Shown piece after piece: positions 62,427 to 64,000 of a stretch of DNA of 64,000 nt. The notes under the pieces were generated by a model, which was not told the origin of the DNA, did no database searches, and saw nothing but the letters and a program-made list of their open reading frames with translations. Origin of the DNA: Bradyrhizobium arachidis (GTDB lineage Bacteria; Pseudomonadota; Alphaproteobacteria; Rhizobiales; Xanthobacteraceae); the NCBI RefSeq assembly GCF_024758505.1, contig NZ_CP077970.1, positions 3,844,001 to 3,908,000 of the forward strand, read 5' to 3'. The position numbers were made by a program, and so were the translations under genes. Each line of letters begins with the position of its first letter. The first letter of the stretch is position 1.

Positions 62427-63860
62427 TTACTCCGCCGCTTCCCCCTTCGCCTCGATCATCATCACGTCCAGGCTCTCGATCTCCTGCATCGCCCGGCCGG
62501 CGATGCCCTGCAGGTCGCCGTAGAGCCCGGCCGTCGAGTCCAGCACGCCGCGGAGCTGCTCCTCGCGCTTGGCCCAGAGGCGCGTCATCATCTTGCGTTC
62601 GCGGTCGAGGTCCTGGTGCATGTCGGTGAAGCGTTCGACGATGGCGTCGATGCGCTGGCGGAAGCGGGGGCCCGTCAGGTAGGCGTAGACCAGCTCCATC
62701 TTGGTCTGCTGACCTTCCTGAGCGGTGCGGCTGGCCGCGACGTCGATCAGCCATTGCCGCAGGACGTTAGCGATAGGAACCGAGAAGCGGGGAGCCGCCA
62801 CCCAGACGTTGTCGATGACGTCGAAGGTTTCGAGCCCCTTAGGCAGGGCGCTGGAGACGATCAACGAGATTTCGGCCTTCGCGGCGCGCTGGTCGTTCCT
62901 GACCTTGGCGAGCCAGTCGTGGCTCCAGTTCTTGGTGCGCTTGGATTCCCACAGGATGGTGCCGCACACCTGGCCGCCGGAACCGAGCACGCGATGCAGC
63001 AGGTCGCCGCCGTTGTGGCCGGTGAGGACCGGCTCGATGAGATCGCCGGGGAAGTTCGCGCGCAGCAGGGCCTCGAGTTCGAGCTCCGAAGTTTCGCCCT
63101 GCAACTGCTGGGATCCTTGCTCGGCCTTGCGCTTCAGATCCTCGATCTGCCGCTGCATGCCTGCGATCTGCGCCTCCTTCTCGGCGACCCTGGCCTTGAG
63201 CGCGTCTTCCGCCTCCAACCTGGCCTTGTCGCGCACGCCGGCGAGGCCGTCCTGGATCCGCTTTTCGACGGTGAGATCGAGCTCCCGCTTGGCGTCGTCG
63301 AGCTCCCGCTCCTTGCGCAACACATCCGCCTGGGCCTTCTGCGCCACGGCCAGCTTCTCGGTGTTCGCCGTCAGCACCTGCTGCATGTCGGTCAACTGCT
63401 GATCGCGCGCGCTGATTTCGTCGGCCAGGGCGAGTCGCGCCTTCCTGGCCTCGGTCTCCGTGATGGCGGAGCGTTCTGCCCTCAGTTTTGCTGCAACCTG
63501 CTCGTCGATGGTCTCGCGCGCCTTGCTGAGCTCGCCCTGCGCCTCGCGGAGCTGAGCTTCACGGCGGCCGAAGTCCGCTTCCTTGGCCGCCAACTGCTGC
63601 TCAAAACGGCGGCGCGCGTCGGCGACGAGAGGTTCGGCGAGCGCGTCCGTCACGGGGATCTGCGTCTTGCAGTTGGGACAGACGATTTGCGGGTTGGTCA
63701 CGGCATCGATCCTTTCGCGGCTGCCCGCATTGGTAGCGCCGGTTCGGGGCGTGCTTAAGCCTTGAGCAGGGGTTGTCCCCGGCATTTGCGCCTTCGGCGG
63801 CCGCGGCAACGCGCGGGCCAGTGGCGCGGCATGCGGTTTGGTTGGATCCTTATCGGTCAT
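62427..63860 (-). CDS. DUF2130 protein (nuclease-like, coiled coil)
   Basis: 477 residues. An N-terminal zinc ribbon (IVCPNCKTQIPV), a long coiled coil (residues about 80-260), then the DUF2130 core: LRANFPGDLIEPVLTGHNGGDLLHRVLG, GTILWESKRTKNWSHDWLAKV, which carries a possible PD-(D/E)xK set (Asp of GGD, Glu-x-Lys of WESK), and a C-terminal helical part. Function unsettled; the family resembles restriction-endonuclease folds. N-terminal 50 residues are an Ala/Pro extension and a later start is possible. Opposite strand to hamAB. Confidence 0.85.
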   Translation of the reverse strand: MTDKDPTKPHAAPLARALPRPPKAQMPGTTPAQGLSTPRTGATNAGSRERIDAVTNPQIVCPNCKTQIPVTDALAEPLVADARRRFEQQLAAKEADFGRREAQLREAQGELSKARETIDEQVAAKLRAERSAITETEARKARLALADEISARDQQLTDMQQVLTANTEKLAVAQKAQADVLRKERELDDAKRELDLTVEKRIQDGLAGVRDKARLEAEDALKARVAEKEAQIAGMQRQIEDLKRKAEQGSQQLQGETSELELEALLRANFPGDLIEPVLTGHNGGDLLHRVLGSGGQVCGTILWESKRTKNWSHDWLAKVRNDQRAAKAEISLIVSSALPKGLETFDVIDNVWVAAPRFSVPIANVLRQWLIDVAASRTAQEGQQTKMELVYAYLTGPRFRQRIDAIVERFTDMHQDLDRERKMMTRLWAKREEQLRGVLDSTAGLYGDLQGIAGRAMQEIESLDVMMIEAKGEAAE

Positions 63861-63896
63861 TGTGGAACGCTCTTTCTCCGGCCTTGCGGCGCGGCC

Positions 63897-64000
63897 TTAC
63901 GTCCCGACGTCAAGGACGAGGGCACCATTGAAGGCGGGATTCTCGTTGCCGTAGCCGTGCGGATTACACACGATCCGGGTATTCCCCACGCGGTAGTCGG
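63897..64000 (-). CDS. C-terminal end of a metallophosphoesterase, cut by the window edge
   Basis: 33 residues before the stop at 63897: YRVGNTRIVCNPHGYGNENP then FNGALVLDV. G-x-TR-x-VCNPxGY followed by a hydrophobic end is the C-terminus of calcineurin-type metallophosphoesterases. The catalytic part lies past base 64000. Only the family ending is visible. Confidence 0.6.
   Translation of the reverse strand, partial: DYRVGNTRIVCNPHGYGNENPAFNGALVLDVGT

Noticed and set aside
62256..63758. 500-codon plus-strand frame opposite the DUF2130 gene
   Set aside because: Antisense shadow; the minus strand has the zinc ribbon and the DUF2130 core.
1..64000. CRISPR arrays
   Set aside because: No regularly spaced direct repeats with unique spacers were seen; the repeats found are palindromic, paired or tandem protein repeats.

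Overview
The window looks like chromosome from an alphaproteobacterium of the Bradyrhizobium type. The evidence is high GC with strong codon bias, the yidD / IscU-like / folE / hisI cluster, Omp31-type porins, paralogous COG3904 periplasmic proteins, TTAA-N7-TTAA (CtrA-type) and TTGA-N6-TCAA (FixK-type) sites, and the mosaic palindromic intergenic repeats typical of that group. The genus is inferred from gene content and style; no search was run.

Layout. 1-15.1 kb is core: thrS (cut by the left edge), two ClpP-like periplasmic proteins, MFS and APC transporters, a lipoprotein hydrolase, yidD, an IscU-like scaffold missing one ligand Cys, folE and hisI. 15.1-19.85 kb is a decayed, AT-richer insertion. 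It carries an unknown protein, an Mrr-type restriction endonuclease, small hypotheticals, an HTH protein and a truncated tyrosine integrase fused to another gene remnant, and identical 15-bp direct repeats flank it. 19.9-24.5 kb holds a lytic transglycosylase, a DUF2336 protein, an Hpt protein, a CheY-like receiver and NAD kinase; CtrA-like sites precede three of the transcription starts. 24.6-31.5 kb encodes a double-barrel outer membrane protein, a secreted metacaspase with a long coiled coil, and an S10 serine carboxypeptidase.

31.5-37.8 kb is accessory: small secreted or membrane proteins and an extra lpxD-cfa pair (lipid A acylation and cyclopropane fatty acids). Two 104-bp direct repeats bracket that pair, and each repeat is followed by a FixK-like box. 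37.8-54.26 kb is mostly core-like: a Bug/TctC binding protein, a fatty acid desaturase, a serine hydrolase, TPR and porin proteins, a P-loop kinase, two methyltransferases, a PQQ/cytochrome c quinohemoprotein and many small exported proteins.

At 54.27 kb a 3' fragment of tRNA-Thr(UGU) lies next to a tyrosine integrase and marks the left end of a genomic island that continues past the right edge. Its cargo is a two-gene Hachiman-type antiphage system, hamA (DUF1837 nuclease) and hamB (SF2 helicase), coupled through a TAATG overlap. A zinc-finger/HNH-like gene follows, then an unknown gene, a dense cluster of CTAG palindromes, a DUF2130 nuclease-like protein and the end of a metallophosphoesterase gene. 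This defence island is the most interesting part of the window.
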